64,000 nt of DNA from the NCBI GenBank assembly GCA_036389255.1, contig DASVQI010000036.1, forward strand, positions 248,001 to 312,000, read 5' to 3'. Each line of letters starts with the position of its first letter. The first letter of the stretch is position 1. Source of the DNA: JACVRN01 sp036389255. GTDB lineage: Bacteria; Acidobacteriota; Blastocatellia; Pyrinomonadales; Pyrinomonadaceae. The position numbers were made by a program, and so were the translations under genes. Below the pieces are notes generated by a model. That model worked only from the letters and a program-made list of their open reading frames with translations. It was not told the DNA's origin and did no database searches. Below are positions 23,520 through 32,666 of the stretch, one piece after another.

Positions 23520-24227
23520 ATGTTCGGATTCAAAAATCGTCGCGCGCCCATGTTCGGCAAGCTCAGCGCAGATGACGACAAGGATATAGAGATTCAGAAG
23601 CCGCACCTTGAGGGCCGACAGAGCTTCTGGTCTGAAGCGCGGCTGCTCGTGCGCGACCTAATCTTCGCGCTGATGTTCGCCACGCTGATGGTGGTCTTCG
23701 TCATTCAGCCCGTCAAGGTCGAAGGCACTTCCATGCTCACGCGGCTGCACGACGGCGACCGCATCTTCGTCAACAAGCTCATATACTACGGCGTGCCCAA
23801 ATTGCAGCGCGGCGACATAGTCGTCTTCTGGTATCCGAACGACCCGTCGAAGAACTACATCAAGCGCATAGTCGGCCTGCCGGGCGAAACGGTCGAAGTG
23901 CGCGAAGGGCGCGTCCACATAAACGGAGTCGAGCTGGACGAGTCTTACCTTGACCCGCACCTGAACATATCGCACATGTCTTTGCAGCCCGTGCTGGTCA
24001 AAGACCATTACTATTTCGTGATGGGCGATAATCGCGACAATTCCAGTGATTCGCGCTACTGGGGACTCGTGCCGGAAAAATATATCTACGGCAAGGCGCT
24101 CTTCCGCTACTGGCCGCTCGCGGACGCCAGCGTCATCTCCCACGAAGAGAACTACAGGAACATTCCGCCGAGCGCCAGACGCGAGGGCGAGCTTCCCGAA
24201 GGTGCAGAGGATACGGACGAGCAGTAA
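23520..24227 (+). CDS. lepB: Signal peptidase I
   Basis: Membrane serine protease that removes Sec and Tat signal peptides. An N-terminal cytoplasmic extension of about 45 residues is followed by one membrane anchor (about 46-64), the nucleophile in VEGTSML, the general-base lysine in NYIKRIVGLPGE, and the C-terminal box GDNRDNSSDSRYWG. A single anchor and a short catalytic domain fit the Gram-positive-like/short type. The C-terminal tail is acidic. Starts at ATG 23520; a TTGACA at 23423-23428 is a possible -35 box. Confidence 0.95.
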   Translation: MFGFKNRRAPMFGKLSADDDKDIEIQKPHLEGRQSFWSEARLLVRDLIFALMFATLMVVFVIQPVKVEGTSMLTRLHDGDRIFVNKLIYYGVPKLQRGDIVVFWYPNDPSKNYIKRIVGLPGETVEVREGRVHINGVELDESYLDPHLNISHMSLQPVLVKDHYYFVMGDNRDNSSDSRYWGLVPEKYIYGKALFRYWPLADASVISHEENYRNIPPSARREGELPEGAEDTDEQ

Positions 24228-24293
24228 AGGTCTGAGTCGTGAGTGCGGGGAATTTTAAGAGTAGTTCACGCCCCTCAGATTAAGAGAGCAAGC

Positions 24294-25619
24294 ATGGTTG
24301 ATTGGCTGCGCCTTTTTTTGATGATGTTCTACGCGCCCGTGCGGGCCATGAGCGAAGTGCGAGACCGCGCCCCGCTCGGCCCGGCCCTTCTGCTGGCGCT
24401 CGCCACGCAGGCTCTCTATCTCATCTTCACACAGAGGTTCTACCTGAACGGGCTGGTCTACCCGCGACTCGTTCTAACGACGCTCTTTCAATCTCTCTTC
24501 TTCATAGCCATCATCTTTGTTCCCGTAACCTTGCTCGTAGCCAATCTTTTTGAGCGGCGCGGAAGCTTCCGTCTGGTCTTGCAACAGGAATATGCCAGCC
24601 TTGCCTCTGCTATCTTCTATGCATGGGCCGCAGCTAATATCATAGCGTTGCCTCTGGCCTTTCTGGCCAGCCTGAGCGGCTATCAGGATTCGTACGTCCG
24701 TGATGCCATAGGGATGACGCGAAGTTTTCTGGAATGGCTTCAGCAGAACGGCGTGGACGTTACGCCTGAAGATGCTGCCAAACAGCTAGACCCGCGCACG
24801 CACGCCGCAGTTCTATACACTATGATAGTGCTGCCTCTGTTCGGGCTCGGCTCTCTTTTAGCAGTGCGCGAGGTGTTTCGCATCTCCGTGCTGCGCTCCG
24901 TTGCCGTCATGGCCCTGAGCGCAATCGCCACCTACTTTGCCGCTATGTTTTTCCTGCCGCTCTTCGGCTCGCTGCTGGCTTCACCCTTTCTGCTCCTGAT
25001 GCTCTTTCTGCTGGGGCGCGGCTACGTAAGCGAGTTGACGCGCGCGGCATCTGCCCGAGCCTCCTTCAAGAAGAATCTCGAGACGGCGACGCTCAACCCT
25101 GCGGACGCCTCGGCCCATTACAACTTGGGCCTGATACACCAGCAGCGCAACGAGCTGGGGCAAGCACGCTCACGCTTCGAGCGGGCCATTGAGATAGACG
25201 CGGATGAAGTGGATGCCCATTTTCAACTGGGACGGATTGCGCGGGCCGAAGGGCGGCTCTCTGACGCGATAAAGGATTTTCAGGAAGTGGTCACGCGCGA
25301 CGAGGCGCACGCGCAGCATGAAATCTGGCGCGAGATAGGCGCGACCTATCTGGCCGCAGGACAGTTCGATGACGCGCGCGAAGCTCTCTCACGCTTTCTG
25401 ACACAGAGACAGTCAGACCCGGAGGGGCTCTACCTGATGGGGCGAGCCTTCGCCGGGCTGGGCCGCAGGCGCGAGGCCGCAAGCTCCATGCAGGCGTGCA
25501 TAGAGGCCGTCAAGACCGCACCGGCCTACAAGTACCGGACTGAAAAACGCTGGCTCAACGAGGCGCAGCAATTCTTAAAACAGCTACAGACGAGTGAAAA
25601 TCTTCAGGCGACGAATTAA
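24294..25619 (+). CDS. Yip1-like membrane protein with TPR C-terminus
   Basis: Function unknown. The N-terminal half (1-255) holds about five membrane helices in the Yip1/YIF1 pattern. The C-terminal half is a set of tetratricopeptide repeats (NPADASAHYNLGLIHQQRNE; DADEVDAHFQLGRIARAEGR; and two more). It may scaffold a complex at the inner membrane. ATG 24294 gives a start at the membrane domain. Its stop codon overlaps the carA start by one base (TAATG), indicating translational coupling. Confidence 0.78.
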   Translation: MVDWLRLFLMMFYAPVRAMSEVRDRAPLGPALLLALATQALYLIFTQRFYLNGLVYPRLVLTTLFQSLFFIAIIFVPVTLLVANLFERRGSFRLVLQQEYASLASAIFYAWAAANIIALPLAFLASLSGYQDSYVRDAIGMTRSFLEWLQQNGVDVTPEDAAKQLDPRTHAAVLYTMIVLPLFGLGSLLAVREVFRISVLRSVAVMALSAIATYFAAMFFLPLFGSLLASPFLLLMLFLLGRGYVSELTRAASARASFKKNLETATLNPADASAHYNLGLIHQQRNELGQARSRFERAIEIDADEVDAHFQLGRIARAEGRLSDAIKDFQEVVTRDEAHAQHEIWREIGATYLAAGQFDDAREALSRFLTQRQSDPEGLYLMGRAFAGLGRRREAASSMQACIEAVKTAPAYKYRTEKRWLNEAQQFLKQLQTSENLQATN

Positions 25620-26728
25620 TGAACATTAGCGGAATAAAGCAGGCACTTCTGGCTCTTGAGGACGGAAGAGTGTTTCGCGGGCGCTCGTGGGGCGCAGAGG
25701 GCGAAGCCACGGGCGAGATGGTCTTTAATACTTCCATGTCCGGCTATCAGGAGGTGCTGACAGACCCTTCCTACGCGGGGCAGATTGTCTGCATGACCTA
25801 CCCGCTCATAGGCAACTACGGCGTCAATCATTCCGACGCGGAGTCGGCGCGCCCGTGGGTCGAAGGCTTCGTTGTGCGCGAGGCAAGCCGCATGGCCTCC
25901 AACTGGCGCTCGGAAGAGACGCTCGATTCCTACCTGAAGCGCTGGAAGATTCCCGCCATAGAGCACATAGACACGCGCGCCCTTGTGCGTCACATACGCG
26001 ACAAGGGAGCCATGCTCGCCTGCCTTTCGACCATAGACACGAACGAGGAGAGCGTTATTGAGAAGGCGCGGCGCAGCATGCCTATGGAGAACAGGGAACT
26101 GGCGAGCATGGTCACTTGCGCCGAGCCCTACACAGTCGAAGCGGAAGGCGACGCGCGCTTTCATGTAGTCTGCTATGACTTCGGCGTGAAGACGAATAGC
26201 TTGAGAGAGCTTGCCGCGATGGGCTGCCGCGTGACGGTCGTGCCCGCCGATACTCCAGCCAGAGATGTGATAGCGATGCGGCCCGACGGAATCTTTCTTT
26301 CGAACGGGCCGGGCGACCCGGCCTCAATGACGCGAGTGGTGGAAGAGGTGCGGGGGATTCTAGAATCAGGCGTGCCTACCTTTGGAATCTGTTTCGGGCA
26401 TCAGCTTCTGGGCCGTGCCTTCGGCGGCTCAACTTATAAGCTTCTCTTCGGCCATCGCGGCGGCAACCAGCCCGTCAAGGATTTGCTCAAAGGGACAGTT
26501 GAGATTACGTCGCACAATCACGGCTTCGCCGTTCAGGCGGACAGCCTGCCACAGGACGTTGAAGTGACGCACGTAAATCTAAACGACAACTGCGTGGAAG
26601 GGATGCGACACAAGTCTCTGCCCGTCTTCTCGGTTCAATACCACCCGGAGGCCGCCCCCGGCCCGCACGACGCCGAGCATCACTTTCATCGCTTCCTGGA
26701 ATTGATGGAGCAGGCGCAAAAGCAATGA
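25619..26728 (+). CDS. carA: Carbamoyl-phosphate synthase small subunit
   Basis: Glutaminase subunit supplying ammonia to CarB for arginine and pyrimidine synthesis. The N-terminal CPSase domain has EMVFNTSMSGYQEVLTDPSY. The class I amidotransferase domain has the nucleophile in FGICFGHQLLG and the His/Glu pair in VQYHPEA. 369 residues, full length. carB does not follow; hairpin 12 and an opposing ABC operon do. Pairing with a Yip1/TPR gene is unusual. Confidence 0.95.
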   Translation: MNISGIKQALLALEDGRVFRGRSWGAEGEATGEMVFNTSMSGYQEVLTDPSYAGQIVCMTYPLIGNYGVNHSDAESARPWVEGFVVREASRMASNWRSEETLDSYLKRWKIPAIEHIDTRALVRHIRDKGAMLACLSTIDTNEESVIEKARRSMPMENRELASMVTCAEPYTVEAEGDARFHVVCYDFGVKTNSLRELAAMGCRVTVVPADTPARDVIAMRPDGIFLSNGPGDPASMTRVVEEVRGILESGVPTFGICFGHQLLGRAFGGSTYKLLFGHRGGNQPVKDLLKGTVEITSHNHGFAVQADSLPQDVEVTHVNLNDNCVEGMRHKSLPVFSVQYHPEAAPGPHDAEHHFHRFLELMEQAQKQ

Positions 26729-26735
26729 TGAACGG

Positions 26736-26774
26736 AAGAGAATTGATTCAATGAAGAAATGAATCAATTCTCTT
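26736..26774. terminator. Hairpin 12, bidirectional terminator (GAATTGATTCA type)
   Basis: Perfect 15-bp stem (26736-26750 and 26760-26774) around ATGAAGAAA between two convergent stops. The core word GAATTGATTCA recurs at 31409 and 60564. Confidence 0.88.
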
Positions 26775-26778
26775 TAAT

Positions 26779-28392
26779 TCACACTGCGGCGTCCTGACTT
26801 CTGTGTTCGCCTCCGAGCATCTCTTCTTCTATCTTTCGCCACTTCAGGTAGGCAAGGCCGAAGCAGCCCATGGCAAGCAGCCCTTCCGTGAAGAGAGCGT
26901 GCGTGATGAGGCTCGCGGGCGCGGAGCCCTTCATGTCGTTCGGCTTGCCGTAGAAGTCAATCTGTCTCTGGTCGGACGCGTTATACCTGACCGAAGTCCT
27001 GCCCATGTAATTGTCTTTCCGCGTCAGCTCGTGCGCGAAGAAGACCGGGTTGGCCAGAAAGGCAGTGTTGTTCCTGTTATCGAAGAGCAGGCCCGCGACG
27101 CCCATCACGAAATAAAAGGCTACGACAAGACCTACGCCCGCCCACGCGCGAGCGCGAAAGCGCTGCATGGCGCAGTATTGAATGAAGCAGAGCGCGCCCG
27201 CGATTGACAGCGTGAAGCCCACAGCGATTGGCACTAGCTGATAAAGCGAGATGTTTTCGGGAAACTCCGCCACGTCCATGTGATAGCTCGTCCAGAGCGC
27301 GACGAGCCCCGCGAGCGCTACGCCGAGCGCAATCAGAAAGGTCTTGAAGCTGCTTCTAATCTCCTCGCGGTGAAAGAGCCCCAGAGGGTCGCTTCCGGCG
27401 CTCCACCACTCGCCCAGACGGTTGCGGCTCAAGGCTATGCTTCCGGCCAGCACCAGCAGCGCGCCCCCATTGACCAGCATGTAGAAAATTAGATGCACAA
27501 TCGGCGCTGTGCCGTAAGCGCTAAGCTCGTAGCGGCTGGTAGGCTGCCAGCCCCACAGGAGTCCTACCAGCAGGGCTTCAGCCGTGGCGAAGAAGAGCCA
27601 GACGGGCCATGCTTTGAGCGGCACTAGCTGGCTGGCCTTGATTCTCCTGACAGCGCCCGCGAACGCCCATAGACCTATGAACGCCAGAAGTCCGAGGATG
27701 ACTACGTAGCCTTCTATCCTCATCCCGTAAAAGCGCCAGAAGTAGTATTGCTGACCCTTGTAATCCGTGAAGTAGCGATACCAGAAGAGGGCTGTGACCG
27801 CGCCCATGACGCCCACGGCGGGCCCTAGCAGTAGGCCGCCGCGCAAGCCCTTCTCCGCCGGGCCTGAGATGGCGGCCGAGATGAAGAGCCCCACGGCCTG
27901 AAAGCTCAATCCTCCGACGATTAGAAACAGGTAGAGACAGACGACATCTTCAAGCTCTTCGCCTGCCACGAGCGCCGCCAGCATGGCGTTCGGCAGAATC
28001 ACCAGCGCCGCGAAGTAGCTGGCCGCGCCGCTTCCGAAGAATTTCCCAACGGCAATATCCACCGGCTTCAGCAAAATCATCTGCTGAAAGATTGCAGTGC
28101 CGCGCAGCTTCTCTTGTATGAAGGAGAGCGCCGTCATGGCCGGAGCCAGCACAAAGAGCAGCCCGAAGAGCAGAACCGTCATCCCCCAGTAAGCGTCTCG
28201 CCCGGCTTTCGTTACCTGCTGGAACGCCGTGTAATAGTCTTTGCCCGCGTAGCTGTTCCACGCGAGTCCCGTCACGACCAGCACGGCGCAGAGCGCAAAG
28301 CCGCCTATGAAGAGAAGCCTTCGCGCGGGGAGATTGGTTCTCAGTACCCGCTCCAGCTCAGGATTGCCCTTTAGATTAAAGCTCGAAGCCAT
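26779..28392 (-). CDS. ABC-2-like transporter permease
   Basis: Membrane subunit of an ABC exporter, 537 residues with about twelve hydrophobic segments, probably two six-helix halves (the second from about residue 265). SFIQEKLRGTAIFQQMILLKP in the first cytoplasmic loop resembles the coupling region of ABC-2 permeases. GGAGG lies four bases before the ATG. The ATPase gene is 21 bases upstream on the same strand. Substrate unknown. Confidence 0.82.
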   Translation of the reverse strand: MASSFNLKGNPELERVLRTNLPARRLLFIGGFALCAVLVVTGLAWNSYAGKDYYTAFQQVTKAGRDAYWGMTVLLFGLLFVLAPAMTALSFIQEKLRGTAIFQQMILLKPVDIAVGKFFGSGAASYFAALVILPNAMLAALVAGEELEDVVCLYLFLIVGGLSFQAVGLFISAAISGPAEKGLRGGLLLGPAVGVMGAVTALFWYRYFTDYKGQQYYFWRFYGMRIEGYVVILGLLAFIGLWAFAGAVRRIKASQLVPLKAWPVWLFFATAEALLVGLLWGWQPTSRYELSAYGTAPIVHLIFYMLVNGGALLVLAGSIALSRNRLGEWWSAGSDPLGLFHREEIRSSFKTFLIALGVALAGLVALWTSYHMDVAEFPENISLYQLVPIAVGFTLSIAGALCFIQYCAMQRFRARAWAGVGLVVAFYFVMGVAGLLFDNRNNTAFLANPVFFAHELTRKDNYMGRTSVRYNASDQRQIDFYGKPNDMKGSAPASLITHALFTEGLLAMGCFGLAYLKWRKIEEEMLGGEHRSQDAAV

Positions 28393-28413
28393 AAAACCTC
28401 CGTAGAATGCTTT

Positions 28414-29346
28414 TCAGGAAACTGCGTGGCTGCCGACGGCCATGAACACGTCTTCTATGGTCAGCCGCCGCTCGTAGAAGGAGACAACGCCATCATGCTT
28501 GAGAACAATCTCTTTGTGAAGAGTTGCGAGGGCTCGACGGTCGCCGCGAAAAGCGCAGTCAACCGTGGAAGCACTTACTACCACGTCGCGCAAATCCTCT
28601 CTGCCGAGCAATTCTTCAGCGAGCATGGATGCCGCTTCCGCGTCCGTCATCTCAATACGCACGGGCAGACCGTTCGAGAGATTTTCAACCAGCTCTTCTA
28701 TGCGGCCGGAGCGAATCACGTGGCCCTGCTCCATTATGACGACAGAGGTGCAGAAGTCCGCCAGCTCCGTCAGGATGTGCGAGCTTACGATGAGCGTAGT
28801 CCCCAGACGGCCCAGCTCCCTTATCAGCTCGCACAAGTCCATGCGCGCCACCGGGTCTAGCCCCGCAGCCGGTTCGTCCAGCAGAAGCACCTTCGGCGCG
28901 TGCAGAAGCGTCTTGGCAATCACCAGTCGCTGGCGCATGCCGCGCGAGAGCGCCCCGACCGGCTCGTCAAATTTCGAAGTTAGATTTGTCAGCTCGAGCA
29001 CGCCGTCAATGCGCCGCTCAATCTGCTCTTTCGGGACTCTGTGCGCCTGTGCGAAGTACTGCATGAAGTGGCACACGCTCAGCTCATCGTAGAGGCCGAA
29101 GGTGTCCGGCACGTAGCCTACAATCTCGTGAAGCTGCTTAGGCTCCGCCCCGACCTCTATGCCGTCTATCTCAATCTTGCCGCTAGTCGGTCTTAACAGC
29201 CCCGCCAGCATCTTCAGGAGCGTGGTCTTGCCCGCGCCGTTCGGCCCAATCAGCCCGCAAATCTCGCCCGCAGGCACATACAGGGAGATGTCCCGCACGG
29301 CGGCCCTAGTGTCATAATATTTTGTGAGGCCAAGCGTATTTATCAT
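28414..29346 (-). CDS. ABC transporter ATP-binding protein
   Basis: ATPase of the exporter above (CcmA/DrrA-like branch). Walker A GPNGAGKTT (about 34-42), signature variant LSRGMRQR, Walker B VLLLDEPAAGLDP and H-loop SSHIL are present. The C-terminal extension (about 230-310) is of the type found in ABC-2 ATPases. It is the first gene of a two-gene minus-strand operon and divergent from rlmN across 219 bases. Confidence 0.92.
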   Translation of the reverse strand: MINTLGLTKYYDTRAAVRDISLYVPAGEICGLIGPNGAGKTTLLKMLAGLLRPTSGKIEIDGIEVGAEPKQLHEIVGYVPDTFGLYDELSVCHFMQYFAQAHRVPKEQIERRIDGVLELTNLTSKFDEPVGALSRGMRQRLVIAKTLLHAPKVLLLDEPAAGLDPVARMDLCELIRELGRLGTTLIVSSHILTELADFCTSVVIMEQGHVIRSGRIEELVENLSNGLPVRIEMTDAEAASMLAEELLGREDLRDVVVSASTVDCAFRGDRRALATLHKEIVLKHDGVVSFYERRLTIEDVFMAVGSHAVS

Positions 29347-29550
29347 CTGGTTTAGTTGCCCTCAAAGGTTAGACGCACGCCCTTGTCAAAAGTTCCGGTA
29401 AGTCAACTTCCGAAGCTCGAAGAAGCCGGGCTTTCATGCTTGTAGCTTTTACCTCTCCTCCGGAGCCGGACGTTTAGACGCGCTTCGAATCTCCCTTTTG
29501 CTCTCTCTCGACCGGAGCCGTCCCCGCTACAGTATATGCGTCGCGGGTGG

Positions 29551-29556
29551 TAAAAT
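29551..29556 (+). promoter_or_regulatory. Possible -10 box of rlmN, near-leaderless
   Basis: TAAAAT lies nine bases before ATG 29566, so transcription would begin two or three bases before the start codon. No clear -35 box. Confidence 0.35.
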
Positions 29557-29565
29557 GAGTCTGTA

Positions 29566-30663
29566 ATGGAAGAGAAAATAGATTTAACAGGGCTGACTCA
29601 GGAGGAGCTGTCTACTTGGGTTGAAGAGCAGAACGAGCCGCGTTATCGCGGGCGTCAGATTTTCGCTGCGCTTCACGCGCGGCGTCTGCGCTCGTGGGAC
29701 GAGATGACAGACCTGCCCGTGAGCTTCCGTGAGAAGCTGAAGGAACTGGCAAGCACCACGACCCTCAAGGTGGAATCGCGCTACATATCGGAAGACGGGA
29801 CGCGCCGCTACCTTATGAAGACGCACGACAACCTTCCCGTAGAGACGGTCTTTATTCCCGAAGAGCGGCGCGACACCATCTGCTTTTCGTCGCAGTCGGG
29901 CTGCCCGCTTCAGTGCGACTTCTGTTTGACGGCGCGGCTCGGGCTGCTCCGCACGCTCACTGCGGGCGAGATGGTGGAGCAGATAATCGTGGCGCTCAAC
30001 GATGCTTACGGCGTGGGCGAGCGGCTGCCGCGCGGGACGAACCTTGTGGCGATGGGAGCGGGCGAGCCGTTTCTGGCCTTCGAGCCTTTGATGAAAGCGC
30101 TGCGCATCATGGCAGACCCGAAGGGGCTTCACATAGTGCCGCGTCGCGTGACTGTCTCGACCGCAGGCATAGTCCCGCGCATACTGGAGCTTGCGACCAT
30201 CCCTGACCGCCCGCACCTTGCAATCTCTCTGGCCGCGCCTACGGACGAGCTGCGCAATCAGTTGATGCCCATCAATAAGAAGTGGCCTCTGGAGGCGCTG
30301 CTCAAGGCTTGCAAAGAGTTTGAGAAATCCTTAAAGCCCACCGAGCGTTTCACCTTCGAATACGTGATGCTGGACGGCGTGAACGATTCGGACGAGCAGG
30401 CGAGGCAACTGGCCAATCTTCTGAATCGCCATCATCTTCAGCGCGTCAAGGTAAACCTCATCCCGCACAACGCTGCGGAGCCTCTGCCTTATCGCCCGTC
30501 ACCGTGGGAGAGAGTCGAAGGCTTTCAGGAGATTCTGGCATCGAAGGGCGTGAACGCCTTCGTCAGAAGGCCAAGAGGGCGCGACATATACGCTGCCTGC
30601 GGCCAGTTGGCCGCGCGCCAGCCGGACGACGCCGGGCGCTCGCTGCTTCACAAAATCGCCTGA
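29566..30663 (+). CDS. rlmN: 23S rRNA (adenine-2503-C2)/tRNA methyltransferase RlmN
   Basis: Radical SAM enzyme that methylates A2503 of 23S rRNA and A37 of some tRNAs. The cluster motif is CPLQCDFC; the neighbouring segment (SSQSG...TARLGLLRTLTAGEMVEQI) is family-typical. The C-terminal catalytic cysteine is in YAACGQL. The usual MGMGEP is MGAGEP here. 365 residues. No Shine-Dalgarno is seen. Confidence 0.93.
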   Translation: MEEKIDLTGLTQEELSTWVEEQNEPRYRGRQIFAALHARRLRSWDEMTDLPVSFREKLKELASTTTLKVESRYISEDGTRRYLMKTHDNLPVETVFIPEERRDTICFSSQSGCPLQCDFCLTARLGLLRTLTAGEMVEQIIVALNDAYGVGERLPRGTNLVAMGAGEPFLAFEPLMKALRIMADPKGLHIVPRRVTVSTAGIVPRILELATIPDRPHLAISLAAPTDELRNQLMPINKKWPLEALLKACKEFEKSLKPTERFTFEYVMLDGVNDSDEQARQLANLLNRHHLQRVKVNLIPHNAAEPLPYRPSPWERVEGFQEILASKGVNAFVRRPRGRDIYAACGQLAARQPDDAGRSLLHKIA

Positions 30664-30717
30664 CGGCCAACCGTCATAGCGCCCGTCCGCATCACTGATT
30701 CGGCCAACGTAAAGCGT

Positions 30718-30747
30718 TTGGGATTTACAGACGTGTGAATGTAAAAT
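30718..30747 (+). promoter_or_regulatory. Possible promoter of the DsbD-alpha-like gene
   Basis: TTGGGA (30718-30723), 18 bases, TAAAAT (30742-30747). Transcription would start near 30754, after the GTG at 30735, which supports the start at 30795. Confidence 0.4.
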
Positions 30748-30794
30748 CGCTGGCTACCATTAAATTCGAGAAAAGACATGGATTGAAGCTTGAG

Positions 30795-31406
30795 ATGAGA
30801 AGAACGAATTACCTGCGGTCTGCTTTGCTTGCGGGGCTAGCCCTTGCGCTCTTTATCTTCCCTGTAAACTTTTACGCCGATTCAAGCCGGACGCCCGCGT
30901 CGCACGCTGCGGCTGCGCCGGAGGCTTTGACAGCCGCGCTTCAGCCGAACATAGGCGTCAACGGCTTCTTCGCCACGGACAAGGCGCAGCGCGGCCGCAC
31001 GGTTCAGGTCGCCGTGGTGATGGAGATTCCGCGAGACTTTCACGTCAACGGCAACAAGCCGCTTGGCAAGTACGCTGTGCCGACGACGCTCAAAGTAGAT
31101 GCGGGCGGAGGCATTCGCGTCAGCCCCGTGACGTACCCGCGCGCGAGCGTGAAAAGCTTCAGCTTTTCTGAGGAGCGGCTGGCCGTGTACGAGGGGCGCG
31201 TCGTCATGCGTTTCAACATCACCATCCCTTCCGGCTTCGACCAGGGTGTGACGCAACTGCGCGTGAGGCTTCGCTACCAAAGCTGCACCAACGAGGTCTG
31301 CTTCCCGCCCCAGAATCGTGAAATCAGCATGCCCATCGCAGTAGTCGGCGCAAACGACCCAGTCAAGCGCATCAACGGCAACATCTTCGGCGGCAGAAGA
31401 AGCTAG
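30795..31406 (+). CDS. Secreted DsbD alpha-domain-like protein
   Basis: Periplasmic protein similar to the N-terminal (alpha) domain of the thiol:disulfide interchange protein DsbD. A signal peptide (1-28) leads into an Ig-like beta domain. The redox pair lies in YQSCTNEVCFPPQ, like the DsbD alpha motif, though the spacing is CxxxxC rather than CxxxxxC. The membrane and gamma domains are absent, so it cannot be a full DsbD. ATG 30795 is chosen over GTG 30735 for the signal peptide and the promoter position. It might work with the TlpA-like protein at 16974 (inference). Confidence 0.75.
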   Translation: MRRTNYLRSALLAGLALALFIFPVNFYADSSRTPASHAAAAPEALTAALQPNIGVNGFFATDKAQRGRTVQVAVVMEIPRDFHVNGNKPLGKYAVPTTLKVDAGGGIRVSPVTYPRASVKSFSFSEERLAVYEGRVVMRFNITIPSGFDQGVTQLRVRLRYQSCTNEVCFPPQNREISMPIAVVGANDPVKRINGNIFGGRRS

Positions 31407-31408
31407 AG

Positions 31409-31450
31409 AGAATTGATTCATTGAATCAATGAATCAATGAATCAATCTTC
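31409..31450. repeat. Word-repeat hairpin 13 (ATGAATCA octamers)
   Basis: GAGAATTGATTCA is followed by TTGAATCA, ATGAATCA, ATGAATCA and ATC, an octamer run able to fold back on GATTCATTGA. It lies between convergent stops, and its right end overlaps the pgeF stop (31442). Confidence 0.75.
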
Positions 31451-32284
31451 ATTCCTTCCTATCACAGACATCAGGCGACCGACGCGCCCGTGTATGCTCT
31501 TTTCGCGGCGATATGAGAAGAAGAGGTCTGTGCGGCACATTGTGCAGAAGGGCGCTGTGTGAATCCGCTCTTCGCGCACGCCTGATTGGATAAGCTGGCT
31601 GCGGTTTGCTCTTTGAAGGTCAATCAGTGCGTGGCCCTCTCGTGTGGGCTGGAAGAGAGAGTCTGCGTCTTGGAAGTTTGAGCGAAAAGCATCTATGACT
31701 TCCGATCCTACTTCGTAGCAGCAAGCGCCGGCCGCAGGGCCAATCGCAGCGCGAACGTCTTCGGCCCGCGTCCCGTATTCCGCGCTCATGCGCTCTATTG
31801 TTCGCTCGACTATGCGCGAGACGGTTCCGCGCCAGCCCGCGTGAGCGGCCGCGCACGCGCCCGTTCTATTGTCGCCCAAGATGACGGGCACACAGTCGGC
31901 GCTCTTGACCGCCAGAAGAACGCCGGGCGCGATGGTCGTGAGCGCGTCGCAACGCTCTTCGTCCGAGCGCGCGTCTTCTTTATCACGCACCGTTCGCACG
32001 TCGGCAGAGTGCATCTGCCAGACGGCCGTAAGCACCCAGTCGCCGTCGAAGAGGCGTAGAAAGCGGCGACGATTCTCGTGTATATTCTCGGCTGCGTCTT
32101 CGTGAAAGCCAGCCAGATTGAGAGCGTCCTGCGGCATGGGGCTTGTGCCGCCCATGCGTGTTGAAAATCCGTTCGTGAAGCCGTCGCGCTCAAGCGCAAG
32201 GCAGGAGAGGGCGCGCACAGAGTCGCGCTCGCGCCAAGTGAAGCCTGCGCGTCGAAGCTCAGAACTTTCAGTGATTGTTTCCAT
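31442..32284 (-). CDS. pgeF: Laccase-domain protein (YfiH/PgeF, purine nucleoside-processing enzyme)
   Basis: Multi-copper-laccase-domain family enzyme, shown in other bacteria to remove wrongly added L-Ser from peptidoglycan precursors or to process purine nucleosides. Metal-site motifs are present: FSTRMGG, QMHSADV, VKSADCVPVIL, AAHAGWRG, and IGPAAGACCYEVG. ATG 32284 is chosen; a TATAAT on this strand at 32300-32295 would start transcription near 32288. ATGs at 32290 and 32296 are also in frame. The 5' end overlaps the divergent acpS gene. Confidence 0.88.
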   Translation of the reverse strand: METITESSELRRAGFTWRERDSVRALSCLALERDGFTNGFSTRMGGTSPMPQDALNLAGFHEDAAENIHENRRRFLRLFDGDWVLTAVWQMHSADVRTVRDKEDARSDEERCDALTTIAPGVLLAVKSADCVPVILGDNRTGACAAAHAGWRGTVSRIVERTIERMSAEYGTRAEDVRAAIGPAAGACCYEVGSEVIDAFRSNFQDADSLFQPTREGHALIDLQRANRSQLIQSGVREERIHTAPFCTMCRTDLFFSYRREKSIHGRVGRLMSVIGRNED

Positions 32285-32657
32285 CGGCATAGACATTATA
32301 GAAGTCCGTCGCGTGCGCGAAGTAATGGCGCGCACGCCGCGCTTTTGTGAGCGCGTCTTTACCCAAAGAGAGCGTGATTATTGCGACTCGCGCGGAGTGG
32401 TCGCCGCGCAACATTATGCCGCACGTTTCGCCGCCAAAGAAGCGGCGCTGAAGGCGCTCGGCACCGGCTGGTCTGGCGGAGTGGCTTGGCAGGATGTGGA
32501 AATCTCTTCGATGGAATCGGGCGCGCCCGTGATTGAATTTCACGGGCTGGCGCGCCAGCTATATGAACAGTCCGGCGCAACGGCCGCGCATCTCTCCATC
32601 TCACACACGAGCGAGCACGCCATAGCACAGGTGATTCTTGAGCGGGCGGGCGATTAG
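32271..32657 (+). CDS. acpS: Holo-[acyl-carrier-protein] synthase
   Basis: Transfers phosphopantetheine from CoA to acyl carrier protein. From GTG 32271 it reads IVSIGIDIIEVRRV, with the magnesium Asp at about 8. The second motif AARFAAKEAALKALGTG supplies the Glu. A late LSISHTSEHA block completes the family pattern. About 128 residues, normal. The start overlaps the 5' end of the divergent pgeF gene by 14 bases, so its promoter must lie inside pgeF. Confidence 0.92.
   Translation: MIVSIGIDIIEVRRVREVMARTPRFCERVFTQRERDYCDSRGVVAAQHYAARFAAKEAALKALGTGWSGGVAWQDVEISSMESGAPVIEFHGLARQLYEQSGATAAHLSISHTSEHAIAQVILERAGD
32295..32300 (-). promoter_or_regulatory. TATAAT box at the pgeF start
   Basis: Perfect TATAAT on the minus strand (32300 to 32295), eleven bases before ATG 32284; implies a leaderless or nearly leaderless mRNA. 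No -35 box is apparent. Confidence 0.35.
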
Positions 32658-32666
32658 AGCTTCAAT

